Shown here one piece after another: positions 51,188 through 59,347 of a stretch of 64,000 nt of DNA; position 1 is the stretch's first letter, and each line of letters opens with the position of its first letter. A program made the translations under genes and the position numbers. Origin of the DNA: Mangrovibacterium marinum. GTDB taxonomy: Bacteria; Bacteroidota; Bacteroidia; Bacteroidales; Prolixibacteraceae. The stretch spans positions 62,001 to 126,000 of the forward strand of contig NZ_QAAD01000009.1 of NCBI RefSeq assembly GCF_003046625.1. Direction: 5' to 3'. The notes below the pieces were generated by a model that was given only the letters and a program-made list of their open reading frames with translations, searched no databases and had not been told where the DNA came from.

Positions 51188-51970
51188 ATGCGAATCGTTT
51201 TTAGTTTGATCATACTTTGTTGCATTATCCTCCCGGGGCGTGTTTGGGCGCAGGACGATGATGAGCTGATCGATCCGGTGCTGATTTACCTGAAAGCCCG
51301 GTTGGTGGATGCCGATGATGGTTCGCCGGTTAGTTATGCTCACATTGTGAATATGCGCACCCGAGGTGGAACAACGACCGATGTGAATGGCTATTTCTCG
51401 CTCGAGATGCTCAATGTCGATAGCCTGGGCTTATCGGCCATGGGCTACATGCGCGACTTTGTTCATATTCCGTACAGCTACAATCCGGATAGCGTTCTTC
51501 GGGTTTATGCCCGTCCGTTGCGGGTTGCCATTGGCGAGGTAAAAGTAACCGGCGAAGGTAAAAAGGTGAATATGGATGGCGTGGGAACCGGCAAACCCTC
51601 TGACTTGGATCCGACCTTGCGCGGCGATGCCTTTAACAAAAAGCCATCGGTGTTGGCAGCCATTTTTTCACCGGCCTCGTTTTTGCAATATCACCTGAGC
51701 AAACGCGAAAAGGAAAAACGCAATGTGCGCGCGGCCATGATCAGCGATGCGCAATGGCAGCGACTTTCGAAATATTACAATAAGGATGTGGTGATGGCCA
51801 TTACCGGCTTAACTTACGCCGAGGCCGACACCTTCATGATCTACTTCAACCAAAAGAATGTGCTGACGGCTCATTCCAACGAATATGACGTGCGCGATGC
51901 CATCCTCAAACAATATCTATTGTACCAGCAGGAACAGTTTGACGGTGCGGCAGAGTTGAAGCCGGAGTAG
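51188..51970 (+). CDS. Exported CarboxypepD_reg-like (beta-sandwich) protein
   Basis: A 260-residue protein with a signal peptide (MRIVFSLIILCCIILPGRVWAQ). A CarboxypepD_reg-like domain follows: LKARLVDADDGSPVSYAHIVN, TTTDVNGYFSLEML, DSLGLSAMGYMR. This domain is the same as the N-terminal plug-side domain of many SusC-like transporters, but no transporter barrel follows. The C-terminal half is helical with charged KREKEKRN and is of unknown role. It may sit in the periplasm or on the outer membrane. Downstream of it is the RAYT repeat array. Confidence 0.8.
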   Translation: MRIVFSLIILCCIILPGRVWAQDDDELIDPVLIYLKARLVDADDGSPVSYAHIVNMRTRGGTTTDVNGYFSLEMLNVDSLGLSAMGYMRDFVHIPYSYNPDSVLRVYARPLRVAIGEVKVTGEGKKVNMDGVGTGKPSDLDPTLRGDAFNKKPSVLAAIFSPASFLQYHLSKREKEKRNVRAAMISDAQWQRLSKYYNKDVVMAITGLTYAEADTFMIYFNQKNVLTAHSNEYDVRDAILKQYLLYQQEQFDGAAELKPE

Positions 51971-51985
51971 GTAAAAGCTTTTTAA

Positions 51986-52063
51986 CTGAGGGTTTCACTT
52001 AAAGTGAAGCCCTCAGTAAACAAGAGAGTGAAGCCCTCAGTAAGCTCAATGCAGCCCTCCGTA
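51986..52063. repeat. RAYT-flanking palindromic repeats, 3' side
   Basis: A near-perfect 31-base palindrome (51986-52016, arms CTGAGGGTTTCACTT and AAGTGAAGCCCTCAG with one mismatch) is followed by two further inverted half-units, GAAGCCCTCAG and GCAGCCCTCCG (52029-52061). The last ones run into the stop end of the transposase gene. The same 31-base palindrome is found on the other side at 52771. Confidence 0.85.
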
Positions 52064-52666
52064 AATTAGGCCCAATTCAGTTGCGCGCTTTTTGTTGATC
52101 AATTTCCCATCTCGAAGTTCGGCGTAATCGCGGGCAGAGGAAATCTCCCAAAATGTTTCCTGTTCAACCAGACCATCTTTCGTTGGGTTGCCGTGAATGT
52201 AGTTAAAGCAAATTTGAGGATACTCTTTTTCAGGAAACGTCAGGTTGAATTGCGTTCCGGTGGCTGTGTTGTACCAATTTCTTGAAAATTCATTGATTTG
52301 AGAGATACACATAGCTTTTGTTTGTTTTTGAAAGAGAGAGCCCGTCATTCCTTCTTGAATTTGAATTGCTCTTGTGTACGAGCGTAGCATAATTCCAATA
52401 GACTGATTAAGGGTGCGTGTTGTTGGAAAGTTTTCACTTCGAGCCATTCTATCCATACTGGCTTGTGTCATCTCAGATGTATTTACATATACCATCAGAT
52501 GGAAATGTGTTGGCATAAGGCACCAGGCCAACACATCTGTATAAGGTTGCAGGTAGTCATGTATTTTCTTCAAAAAGAAAAGGTAGTTTCCTCTGGAAAA
52601 GAAAATAGGTTGAGAATTATTACCTCTGTTATAAATGTGGTAGATGTGGTTTCGTTCGAAATTCAT
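52046..52666 (-). CDS. REP-associated tyrosine transposase (RAYT, Y1_Tnp)
   Basis: A 206-residue Y1-transposase-like protein. The N-terminus reads MNFERNHIYHIYNRGNNSQP, the common RAYT opening. The metal-binding HUH motif is LMPTHFHLMVY. The candidate catalytic tyrosine is in IMLRSYTRAIQIQE, followed by GMTGSLFQKQTKAM. RAYTs are single-copy domesticated relatives of IS200/IS605 transposases, thought to spread small palindromic repeats. That fits here, because matching palindromes flank the gene on both sides. The ATG at 52666 is preferred. An upstream one at 52687 is possible. Confidence 0.93.
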   Translation of the reverse strand: MNFERNHIYHIYNRGNNSQPIFFSRGNYLFFLKKIHDYLQPYTDVLAWCLMPTHFHLMVYVNTSEMTQASMDRMARSENFPTTRTLNQSIGIMLRSYTRAIQIQEGMTGSLFQKQTKAMCISQINEFSRNWYNTATGTQFNLTFPEKEYPQICFNYIHGNPTKDGLVEQETFWEISSARDYAELRDGKLINKKRATELGLIYGGLH

Positions 52667-52713
52667 TGAGTGAGTTTTAGAATGCAAGCAGCTTAAACTA
52701 CTTCAATTTCTTT

Positions 52714-52845
52714 CTGAGGGTTTCAGTTTACTGAGGGTTTTTACTCCACTGAGGGTTTCACTTAAAGTTACTGAGGGTTTCACTCAAAGTGAAGCCCTCA
52801 GTGGAAACCGTGAAGCCCTCAGTGGAAACCGTGAAGCCCTCAGTA
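52714..52845. repeat. RAYT-flanking phased repeat array, 5' side
   Basis: Forward half-units CTGAGGGTTT begin at 52714, 52731, 52749 and 52771. The last forms a 31-base palindrome with the reverse half-unit at 52791-52801, nearly identical to the one at 51986. Reverse half-units GAAGCCCTCAGT follow at 52791, 52812 and 52833, exactly 21 bases apart. The layout (a block of forward units, then a block of reverse units) repeats the plan of the 1591-1887 array with a different core. Confidence 0.88.
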
Positions 52846-52930
52846 AAGTAAACTCCGCGATGCTCTCCATTAAGGATACCTTTTTTATTCGCATAATTTT
52901 CCGACCTTTGTGGCAATTTGACAGCTAGAT

Positions 52931-53752
52931 ATGAGAAACATGAAAAACCGGGGACAAGGACGCAACTTCCGCCCGAAATCGCAGCAGGACGAAAAGGCTT
53001 TTCAACCTGAAAAAAAGAAATTGAACCTGGTGAAAAAGGGAGACGAAGAAATTCGTTTGAATAAGTATATCGCCAACTCGGGGGTGTGTTCGCGTCGTGA
53101 GGCCGACAAGCTGATTGCCGATGGCGAGATTACCGTGAACGGGCAAGTTGTGACCGAGCTGGGTGCCAAGGTGTGCAAGCGCGACGAGGTGCTGTACAAA
53201 GGCAAGCCCCTGATGGTGGAAAAGAAGGTGTATCTGTTGTTGAATAAGCCGCGTGGGTTTGTAACAACCCTGGACGATCCGCACGCCGAACATACCGTAA
53301 TGGAACTGGTGGACAGTGCCTGCGACGAACGGATTTATCCGGTTGGCCGTTTGGATAAAGAAACTTCGGGCGTGCTACTGTTTACCAACGACGGCGAGCT
53401 GGCTAAAAAACTGACCCACCCCAGCTACGAAAAGAAAAAAATTTACCACGTTTTTTTGAATGTGGATTTCGATGAAGCACATCTGAGCCAGATTCAACAA
53501 GGATTCGAGCTGGAAGATGGTTTCATCAAGGCCGATTCGATCAGCTTTGTCGATTCGGCCGATAAAAAGCAGGTGGGCATCGAAATTCACTCGGGCCGCA
53601 ACCGCATCGTCCGCCGTATTTTTGCCCACTTTGGCTACAAAGTTGCCCGCCTCGATCGCGTTTACTTTGCGGGTTTAACCAAGAAAAACCTGCCGCGTGG
53701 CAACTGGCGATTTCTGACGCCTAAAGAGATTAACTTTTTTAAAATGAGTTAA
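52931..53752 (+). CDS. rluB: 23S rRNA pseudouridine synthase RluB/RsuA family
   Basis: A 273-residue enzyme. A basic, disordered N-terminus (QGRNFRPKSQQDEK) precedes an S4 RNA-binding domain (RLNKYIANSGVCSRREADKLI) and the pseudouridine synthase core with YPVGRLDKETSGVLLFTNDGEL, which includes the catalytic Asp. GRNRIVRRIFAHFGYKV is the final family motif. It modifies large-subunit rRNA (position by analogy). The start may be the ATG at 52931 or 52940. It is transcribed away from the RAYT array. Confidence 0.93.
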   Translation: MRNMKNRGQGRNFRPKSQQDEKAFQPEKKKLNLVKKGDEEIRLNKYIANSGVCSRREADKLIADGEITVNGQVVTELGAKVCKRDEVLYKGKPLMVEKKVYLLLNKPRGFVTTLDDPHAEHTVMELVDSACDERIYPVGRLDKETSGVLLFTNDGELAKKLTHPSYEKKKIYHVFLNVDFDEAHLSQIQQGFELEDGFIKADSISFVDSADKKQVGIEIHSGRNRIVRRIFAHFGYKVARLDRVYFAGLTKKNLPRGNWRFLTPKEINFFKMS

Positions 53753-53792
53753 TGTAATCCTACTGCTGTTTTTCGCCCCTAATTAAAAGACC

Positions 53793-54281
53793 TTGGAGAA
53801 AGAATTTGTCAAAATAATCACCGAAAATCAGGGAATCATACACAAGGTGTGCTCTGTTTATTGTGATTCGGAGGAAGATCGCCGCGATCTTTTTCAGGAA
53901 ATTCTGACTCAATTGTGGAAGTCGTACCCCTCGTTTCGGCAGGAGTCGAAGTTTACCACCTGGATGTACCGGGTGGCCTTAAACACGGCCATTACCAGTT
54001 TTAAAAAGACCAAGCGCCAGCCCGATCAAAATGGACTGACCATTGATGGTATGCAGCTGGTGCACGAAGAATACGACCCCACCACCGACGAACAAATGCG
54101 CATGCTGCATCAGGCGATAAGCCACCTGAGTGGCATCGAAAAGTCGATTATCCTGCTATATTTGGAGAATAAGAGTTACGAGGAAATTGCCGACATTACC
54201 GGAATTACGCAGAATTACGTTCGTGTGAAGATGAACCGCATCAAGCACAAGTTGAAGAAACAGATGAATATTGAGGATTAA
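53793..54281 (+). CDS. ECF-type RNA polymerase sigma factor
   Basis: A 162-residue sigma-70 family protein of the extracytoplasmic-function type. Region 2 is IIHKVCSVYCDSEEDRRDLFQEIL and FTTWMYRVALNTAITSFKK. Region 4 is LSGIEKSIILLYLENKSYEEIADITGITQNYVRVKMNRIK. The start is a TTG at 53793, the best available initiator. The next gene begins 2 bases after its stop and codes for a membrane protein that probably acts as its partner. It is separated from rluB by 40 bases. Confidence 0.9.
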   Translation: MEKEFVKIITENQGIIHKVCSVYCDSEEDRRDLFQEILTQLWKSYPSFRQESKFTTWMYRVALNTAITSFKKTKRQPDQNGLTIDGMQLVHEEYDPTTDEQMRMLHQAISHLSGIEKSIILLYLENKSYEEIADITGITQNYVRVKMNRIKHKLKKQMNIED

Positions 54282-54283
54282 GC

Positions 54284-54940
54284 ATGGAACTGGATCAACT
54301 AAAAAATGCCTGGAATAAATTTTCCGACAAGCAGGCCAGTCGCCACCGGCTTGATGAGACGGAACTGCGCCGCATGCTGAAACGTCGTACCAACGGGCTG
54401 ATTGACCGCATTGACCGAAACGTGCGCATTGGCTTTGCCGTGATTGTTGCCTTGGTGCTGTTTTTTCTGATCGATGATTTTTACCTCACACCAACCTTTG
54501 CCGACGGAGCCACTGTGCCGGCCTGGATTTACCTGATCGATAGCATAAATACCATCATTTTGGTGGGCACCTTTGGCTTTTTCTGGAACCAATACAAGGA
54601 AGCCAAAAAGCACTACTCGCAAAGCAACGACATGCGCCAGGTGCTGAGCGATTCAATTCAGGCGTTAATGAAGTTCCGCCGGCTGTTTTATGGGGCTTTA
54701 AGCGTGTTTCTGCTTGTCATTGTGATTTCGGCCCTTGCCGGCTTCTTTGGCAATCCCGATGTGCAGCTTGAAACCATCTGGGCCGAAAGAAATCATGCCG
54801 TCCTGTTCACGGGTTTGGCCCTGTTGGTGGCCATTGTTGCGCTTATTTTCCTGGTTTTTCACTGGGGCTTCCGCCGCCTCTACGGTCGCTACATTAAGCA
54901 GCTTAAAAATACCCTGGCCGAGTTGGACGAGATTGGCTAA
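54284..54940 (+). CDS. Membrane protein coupled to the ECF sigma factor
   Basis: A 218-residue protein. The N-terminal 45 residues are soluble and helical (MELDQLKNAWNKFSDKQ). Four membrane segments follow, around residues 48-66, 80-100, 132-152 and 172-194. The C-terminus is charged. It starts two bases after the sigma gene, a very tight coupling. Position suggests an anti-sigma or sensor role, but no zinc-binding anti-sigma motif (HxxxCxxC) is present, so this is inference from neighbourhood. In Bacteroidota such pairs are common. Confidence 0.72.
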   Translation: MELDQLKNAWNKFSDKQASRHRLDETELRRMLKRRTNGLIDRIDRNVRIGFAVIVALVLFFLIDDFYLTPTFADGATVPAWIYLIDSINTIILVGTFGFFWNQYKEAKKHYSQSNDMRQVLSDSIQALMKFRRLFYGALSVFLLVIVISALAGFFGNPDVQLETIWAERNHAVLFTGLALLVAIVALIFLVFHWGFRRLYGRYIKQLKNTLAELDEIG

Positions 54941-55111
54941 GCTTTACACTTCTTTTCGTTGGAAATAGCCTCGTGTCGTGAGGCGCTTTTGCTGAACAAT
55001 TGTGGGGCAATTTTGCCAGAACGGATTTGGACTTCCGTTTCGTAGGTCGTTTATGCAGATTCTGAATCGGCGGTTAAAGGTGTCAGGATTACGGATGCTG
55101 ATGAGCGGGGG

Positions 55112-55882
55112 TTAATTGAGCGAAATTTCGTTTTCGATCAACTGTAAAATTGAATTAATATCATCCATGAGTGGGCGGTAGTGTGCATTTTCGGTTGCCG
55201 AACTGGTGATGATAAACATCAGCAGGTTGTTTTCAAATTCCACTGCGTTTAACAGGCTTAGGTTGCTACGCTGGTTTGTCGATTTGGAAAGCCCAAATTC
55301 GCAGTTGGCTCCTGTTTGGTCCAGGATGGTTCTTAAACTGTATTGGTCCGTTCTGAACAGATCCAGAATTTTCTCCCGCTGGGTGCTAAGTTCGCTTTCC
55401 TGTCGCGAAACATCTTCGAGCGTCGATATCCAGTTTGTCAATTGAATTCTGAGGCTGGTGTTCGAGATGCCTTTCAAACTTCCGGAACTGATCATTTCGG
55501 TTAGCAGCGAATTGTTTGGGTTGAAAGCAATGTCGAACGAAAAGCTATTGTACAGTAGCTCCGAGAAGCGCCGCTCCGTGAGCGTTTGATTCGTATTGGA
55601 AATGTGTTCCAATAGCTCAATGGCGCCGTCGTAACTCATTTTGTTCACAGCAATCAGCTCGCCGAGTTTTTCCTTACTGGTCTGAAATTCTTCTTTCAAG
55701 CCAAGCAAGTAAATTTGTTCGTTGTTCTTTTGAATCCGTTTTTGATTCAGATTATTAATGGCAAGGGCAATTAGGATTCCTACCACGACAAGAATAATTT
55801 CGCCTAATGCGTAGGTCAGATATCTACTAAGTTTTTTGTCGGCAAGTAGTTGTAGCCTGATTTTTTTGAAGAATTTTAACAT
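55112..55882 (-). CDS. DUF6090 family membrane protein
   Basis: A 256-residue protein. The N-terminal MLKFFKKIRLQLLADKKLSRYLTYALGEIILVVVGILIALAINNLN (here given in shortened parts: KKIRLQLLADKKLSRYL and GEIILVVVGILIALAINN) is the hallmark of DUF6090. One membrane segment anchors a long, helical periplasmic or cytoplasmic domain with many Glu, Gln and Ser residues. Function unknown. It overlaps no gene but starts 4 bases after the DUF4386 stop on the same strand, so both are one unit. Confidence 0.85.
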   Translation of the reverse strand: MLKFFKKIRLQLLADKKLSRYLTYALGEIILVVVGILIALAINNLNQKRIQKNNEQIYLLGLKEEFQTSKEKLGELIAVNKMSYDGAIELLEHISNTNQTLTERRFSELLYNSFSFDIAFNPNNSLLTEMISSGSLKGISNTSLRIQLTNWISTLEDVSRQESELSTQREKILDLFRTDQYSLRTILDQTGANCEFGLSKSTNQRSNLSLLNAVEFENNLLMFIITSSATENAHYRPLMDDINSILQLIENEISLN

Positions 55883-55885
55883 GGT

Positions 55886-56509
55886 CTAAGGGTTTGGTTT
55901 TGCTTTGCCGCCTTTGGCGAGTAGCCATACGCTCAGGCTCATTTCGCCTAAAATACTGGGGACGGCAACGAATGTTAAAAATGCAATCCGGAACTTGTCG
56001 TAGTCGTCCATGGTGAAATGTGCGGTTGTATCAATCATATACATTGCGCCTGCAATTGCCAGGAAGACTGTGATAAACCTGGGTTTGCTTAATATCTTTG
56101 CCAGGAGGATCAAGTGGATTCCAAAAAAGAAAAGGCCAATTAGCCAGATGGTGTTGAAGATGTTGATTTGCTTGAGAATCGCTTCGGTGGTTGTCAGGTT
56201 TAATACCATTGGAAGCGCAAATGTAGCAACTCCCATAATTACAGCATGCATCATTCGGAACAAGGAACTCAGTGCACCTAATGGGTGTGTTTCGTAAAGT
56301 TTATAGAGGGCCCAGGCAACTACAACGTCGAAAGCAACGGTCAGCAGAAAAGCCATTATTCCTAATCGGATAATGAGCTGTTCGTGTTGAACCGCATTTA
56401 AGGGATTCTGAATGATGGATTCGAGTGCAAAAAAGTTAGCAAAGACAGCTGCTGCAAAAATCACAATATAGCTTGTGCCTGCGAGTTTAGAAAGCGTTCG
56501 TAAGCTCAT
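55886..56509 (-). CDS. DUF4386 family integral membrane protein
   Basis: A 207-residue protein with about six or seven membrane segments (ASYIVIFAA-like start TSYIVIFAAAVFANFFALES, then LGIMAFLLTVAFDVVVAWAL, ATFALPMVLNLTT, IWLIGLFFFGIHLILLAKIL and so on). DUF4386 proteins are of unknown function. It is the first gene of the DUF4386-DUF6090 pair, which are linked by a 3-base spacer. Confidence 0.85.
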   Translation of the reverse strand: MSLRTLSKLAGTSYIVIFAAAVFANFFALESIIQNPLNAVQHEQLIIRLGIMAFLLTVAFDVVVAWALYKLYETHPLGALSSLFRMMHAVIMGVATFALPMVLNLTTTEAILKQINIFNTIWLIGLFFFGIHLILLAKILSKPRFITVFLAIAGAMYMIDTTAHFTMDDYDKFRIAFLTFVAVPSILGEMSLSVWLLAKGGKAKPNP

Positions 56510-56658
56510 TTTATGGGTTGTTTTGTTATTGCATATTAACGCTTTTGAGGTGGCGGAGGTTTAGCTTGGCATCCGGTTCGTATCGACTGCTTGGCTTTGT
56601 TTAACAGACGCCGGAGTCGGGAGAGGCGATTTCGTGTTAAAAAAAAATGGTGAAAACG

Positions 56659-57810
56659 TCATTTTTCAGCTGCCGGTCCCGGAAAACTCAGCACCAGAAC
56701 AATTCCGAACACAGCAACAAGGCCGGTAAAGATGAAGGCTGTTGTTGCTGAGAAATTCCACAACATACCGGTGACCGCAGCGCCTAAAAACGAGCCCATA
56801 TATTGCAGGCTAACCAGAATGCCGTTTCCTTTTCCGCGTTGGCGGTTGTCGATGCCGCGGTTGGCCAGCATCGGAACAATGGTTGAGATGGCAAAGGTGC
56901 CAACGGTAATTAAAATTGTTCCGGCAATAATGGTTGGCAAATTTTCGAACCACAGCAGCCCAAAGCCGACTCCTTCGGTCAGGAACAGCAGGCTGATGGT
57001 TGCCCGTGCTTTGCCCTTTTGGCTCAGTTTCGAGAAAACCGGTAACAGAAGCACCGAGCAAAGAATGGCCGGTGTCAGGATGATCCACATCTGTTGGGTT
57101 TCGAGCACATCCATCAGCAGCAGAGGAAGCATAAAGAAAAAAGCCATACTCATCAGGTTGTTCGTGGTCAGCATCAAGCCCATGGTTAGGTTCCGGCGGT
57201 TAAAAACCGACTTCTGCTTTGCCTTCTCGGCGCTTTTCAATTTGCGCACTTCCGGGTCAACCTGCTTGGTAAACAGCAGCACCCACACAAAGCATACGGC
57301 AATTAAGCCCGCTGAAAAGACAAACATCTGGCTTACGCTTAACACAATGTGCACCAACGGACCAATCAGGTACGACAGCATGGTAAAGGTTCCCAACACC
57401 GCCCCCAGCCGGGTTAGTTGTTTGTCGCGTTCGTCATCCCCCGCCGCCGACGAAATCCACGAGTAGCCTACCGTAACAATAGCGCCGCTGCCTTGCAGGG
57501 CCCGGGCAAAAATCAACCAGTAAATATTGGCGGCATAAGCAGCGGTGAGCAAGCCCGCAATCAGCATCAATAGGCCGGCCAGCATCATCTTTTTGTAACC
57601 AATGCGGTCGCTCAGCATACCGAACGGAATTTGTAAAACGGCTTGTGTGAGCCCGAAAATACCCAGCGCATAACCGATTAGCCAGGGAGCTCCTCCTTCC
57701 AGATTTAAGGCATAAACCGACAGAAAGGGGATGATGATTAACATTGAAAAAAGACGCATGCCAAGCGTAACGGAAATAATGTTGTCTAAATATTGGGTTG
57801 CTTTGCTCAT
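56659..57810 (-). CDS. Major facilitator superfamily transporter
   Basis: A 383-residue polytopic protein with roughly 11-12 membrane segments. Between segments 2 and 3 is the MFS loop motif FGMLSDRIGYKKMML. The first half has ALQGSGAIVTVGYSW, close to the YajR/DHA-type drug-antiporter group. The C-terminus PGPAAEK is short and polar. The substrate is not predictable. It is the only gene in a unit that starts 297 bases from purM, with its own -7 box. Confidence 0.88.
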   Translation of the reverse strand: MSKATQYLDNIISVTLGMRLFSMLIIIPFLSVYALNLEGGAPWLIGYALGIFGLTQAVLQIPFGMLSDRIGYKKMMLAGLLMLIAGLLTAAYAANIYWLIFARALQGSGAIVTVGYSWISSAAGDDERDKQLTRLGAVLGTFTMLSYLIGPLVHIVLSVSQMFVFSAGLIAVCFVWVLLFTKQVDPEVRKLKSAEKAKQKSVFNRRNLTMGLMLTTNNLMSMAFFFMLPLLLMDVLETQQMWIILTPAILCSVLLLPVFSKLSQKGKARATISLLFLTEGVGFGLLWFENLPTIIAGTILITVGTFAISTIVPMLANRGIDNRQRGKGNGILVSLQYMGSFLGAAVTGMLWNFSATTAFIFTGLVAVFGIVLVLSFPGPAAEK

Positions 57811-57857
57811 GTTTTTCGTTTAAACACATTGCGGTTTGTGTTTATTGGCAAGTGGCG

Positions 57858-57865
57858 CAAAGTTA
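57858..57865 (-). promoter_or_regulatory. -7 element of the MFS gene
   Basis: TAACTTTG on the minus strand, an exact TAnnTTTG match, 47 bases before the MFS start. The -33 element is unclear. Confidence 0.6.
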
Positions 57866-58073
57866 GTAAACATTACACGCTGCCTAAAGTTTCCCGGTTT
57901 TTCTTTTCACCAGCGCTACGCGGATGCTCTCCGTGGTTGCCCCTGGTACCAATCGGGATGAAAGAGCTTGAGGCGGAAGGACTGGTTGGCCGGGCAAGGA
58001 ATCAGTGCAATCAGAAGTGCTCATCAAAATCAGCGTCCCGATGGTTATGGTCTGTATATTTCCTTAAAAATAT

Positions 58074-58081
58074 TAACTTTG
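58074..58081 (+). promoter_or_regulatory. -7 element of purM
   Basis: TAACTTTG, an exact TAnnTTTG match, 25 bases before the purM start. No clean TTG is found at the proper spacing. The 290 bases between the MFS start and purM hold no gene. Confidence 0.6.
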
Positions 58082-58106
58082 TGCCCCGAATTCAGAATCT
58101 AATTTT

Positions 58107-59273
58107 ATGAGCGACAGCAGGTATATGGCACGGGGCGTATCGGCCTCGAAAGAGGATGTGCACAACGCCATCAAAAATATTGATAAAGGATTGTTCCCGA
58201 AAGCATTCTGCAAAATTATCCCCGATGTGTTGGGGGGCGATGCCGAGTGGTGTAACATTATGCACGCCGATGGTGCCGGTACAAAATCGTCGTTGGCCTA
58301 CATGTACTGGAAGGAAACCGGCGATGTGTCGGTGTGGAAAGGCATCGCTCAGGATGCACTGATCATGAATATCGACGACCTGTTGTGCGTTGGTGCGGTG
58401 GATAACATTCTGTTGTCGTCAACCATTGGTCGTAACAAAAATAAAATTCCGGGTGAGGTGATTGCTGCAATCATCAACGGAACCGACGAGCTGTGCCGCG
58501 AGCTGCAGGAAATGGGCGTTGGCGTTTTCCCCACCGGAGGCGAAACCGCCGATGTGGGCGACCTGGTGCGCACCATCATTGTCGATTCAACCGTTACTTG
58601 CCGCATGAAGCGCTCCGATGTTATTTCGGCCGACAATATTCAGGCCGGCGATGTCATTGTTGGTTTGGCTTCTTACGGACAAGCTTCGTACGAGAAAGAA
58701 TACAACGGCGGCATGGGTAGCAACGGACTGACCTCGGCCCGTCACGATGTATTTGCCAATTACCTGTCTGCAAAATATCCCGAAAGCTACGATGCCGAAG
58801 TGCCGGCCGAGCTGGTTTACTCGGGAACCAAAAAGCTGACCGAAGCCATCGAAGGTTTAGGCATTGATGCCGGTAAACTGGTGCTTTCGCCAACACGGAC
58901 CTATGCGCCGGTTATTAAAAAGATCTTGGACGCTCATCGTTCCGAAATTCATGGTATGGTACACTGCTCGGGTGGTGCTCAAACCAAAGTGTTGCACTTT
59001 GTTGATGGGGTACACGTTATTAAAGATAACCTGTTCCCGGTTCCTCCGTTATTTAAATTGATTCAGGAAGAGTCGAAAACCGAATGGGCCGAAATGTATA
59101 AAGTCTTCAATATGGGACACCGTATGGAGATTTATGTGAAGCCTGAATTGGCGGATGCAATTATCGAAATTTCAAAGTCATTCAATATCGATGCACAAGT
59201 GGTTGGTCGGGTTGAGGCGCACGAAGGCAAAAAACTCACCATCAAATCCGAATTCGGAACATTTGAGTATTGA
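58107..59273 (+). CDS. purM: Phosphoribosylformylglycinamidine cyclo-ligase (AIR synthase)
   Basis: A 388-residue enzyme for the fifth step of purine synthesis. The start has MSDSRYMARGVSASKEDVHNA. The ATP/metal site is MHADGAGTKSSLAYMYW, followed by DALIMNIDDLLCVGA, FPTGGETADVGDLV, GLASYGQASYEKEYNGGMGS and the C-terminal VHCSGGAQTKVLHF. The form is longer than the E. coli protein (about 345 residues), as in Bacteroidota. It leads a group with prfA and pyrF. Confidence 0.94.
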   Translation: MSDSRYMARGVSASKEDVHNAIKNIDKGLFPKAFCKIIPDVLGGDAEWCNIMHADGAGTKSSLAYMYWKETGDVSVWKGIAQDALIMNIDDLLCVGAVDNILLSSTIGRNKNKIPGEVIAAIINGTDELCRELQEMGVGVFPTGGETADVGDLVRTIIVDSTVTCRMKRSDVISADNIQAGDVIVGLASYGQASYEKEYNGGMGSNGLTSARHDVFANYLSAKYPESYDAEVPAELVYSGTKKLTEAIEGLGIDAGKLVLSPTRTYAPVIKKILDAHRSEIHGMVHCSGGAQTKVLHFVDGVHVIKDNLFPVPPLFKLIQEESKTEWAEMYKVFNMGHRMEIYVKPELADAIIEISKSFNIDAQVVGRVEAHEGKKLTIKSEFGTFEY

Positions 59274-59347
59274 GACGTGAGTCTTGAGTCTTGAGTAACG
59301 AGACATGAAACTTGGAACATTAAAACTGAAAATTTGGAACTGATTAT
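59274..59347 (+). repeat. Short direct repeats in the purM-prfA spacer
   Basis: GAGTCTTGAGTCTTGAGTAAC and related GAGACGTGAG / GAGACATGAAAC phrases repeat several times in 74 bases. Such slippery gaps are common in this lineage (recollection). Nothing is coded here and no terminator was found, so prfA may be read from purM. Confidence 0.5.

Noticed and set aside
56732-57466. 244-residue plus-strand frame inside the MFS gene
   Set aside because: Antisense shadow of a hydrophobic gene, with arginine/serine-rich translation and no motif.
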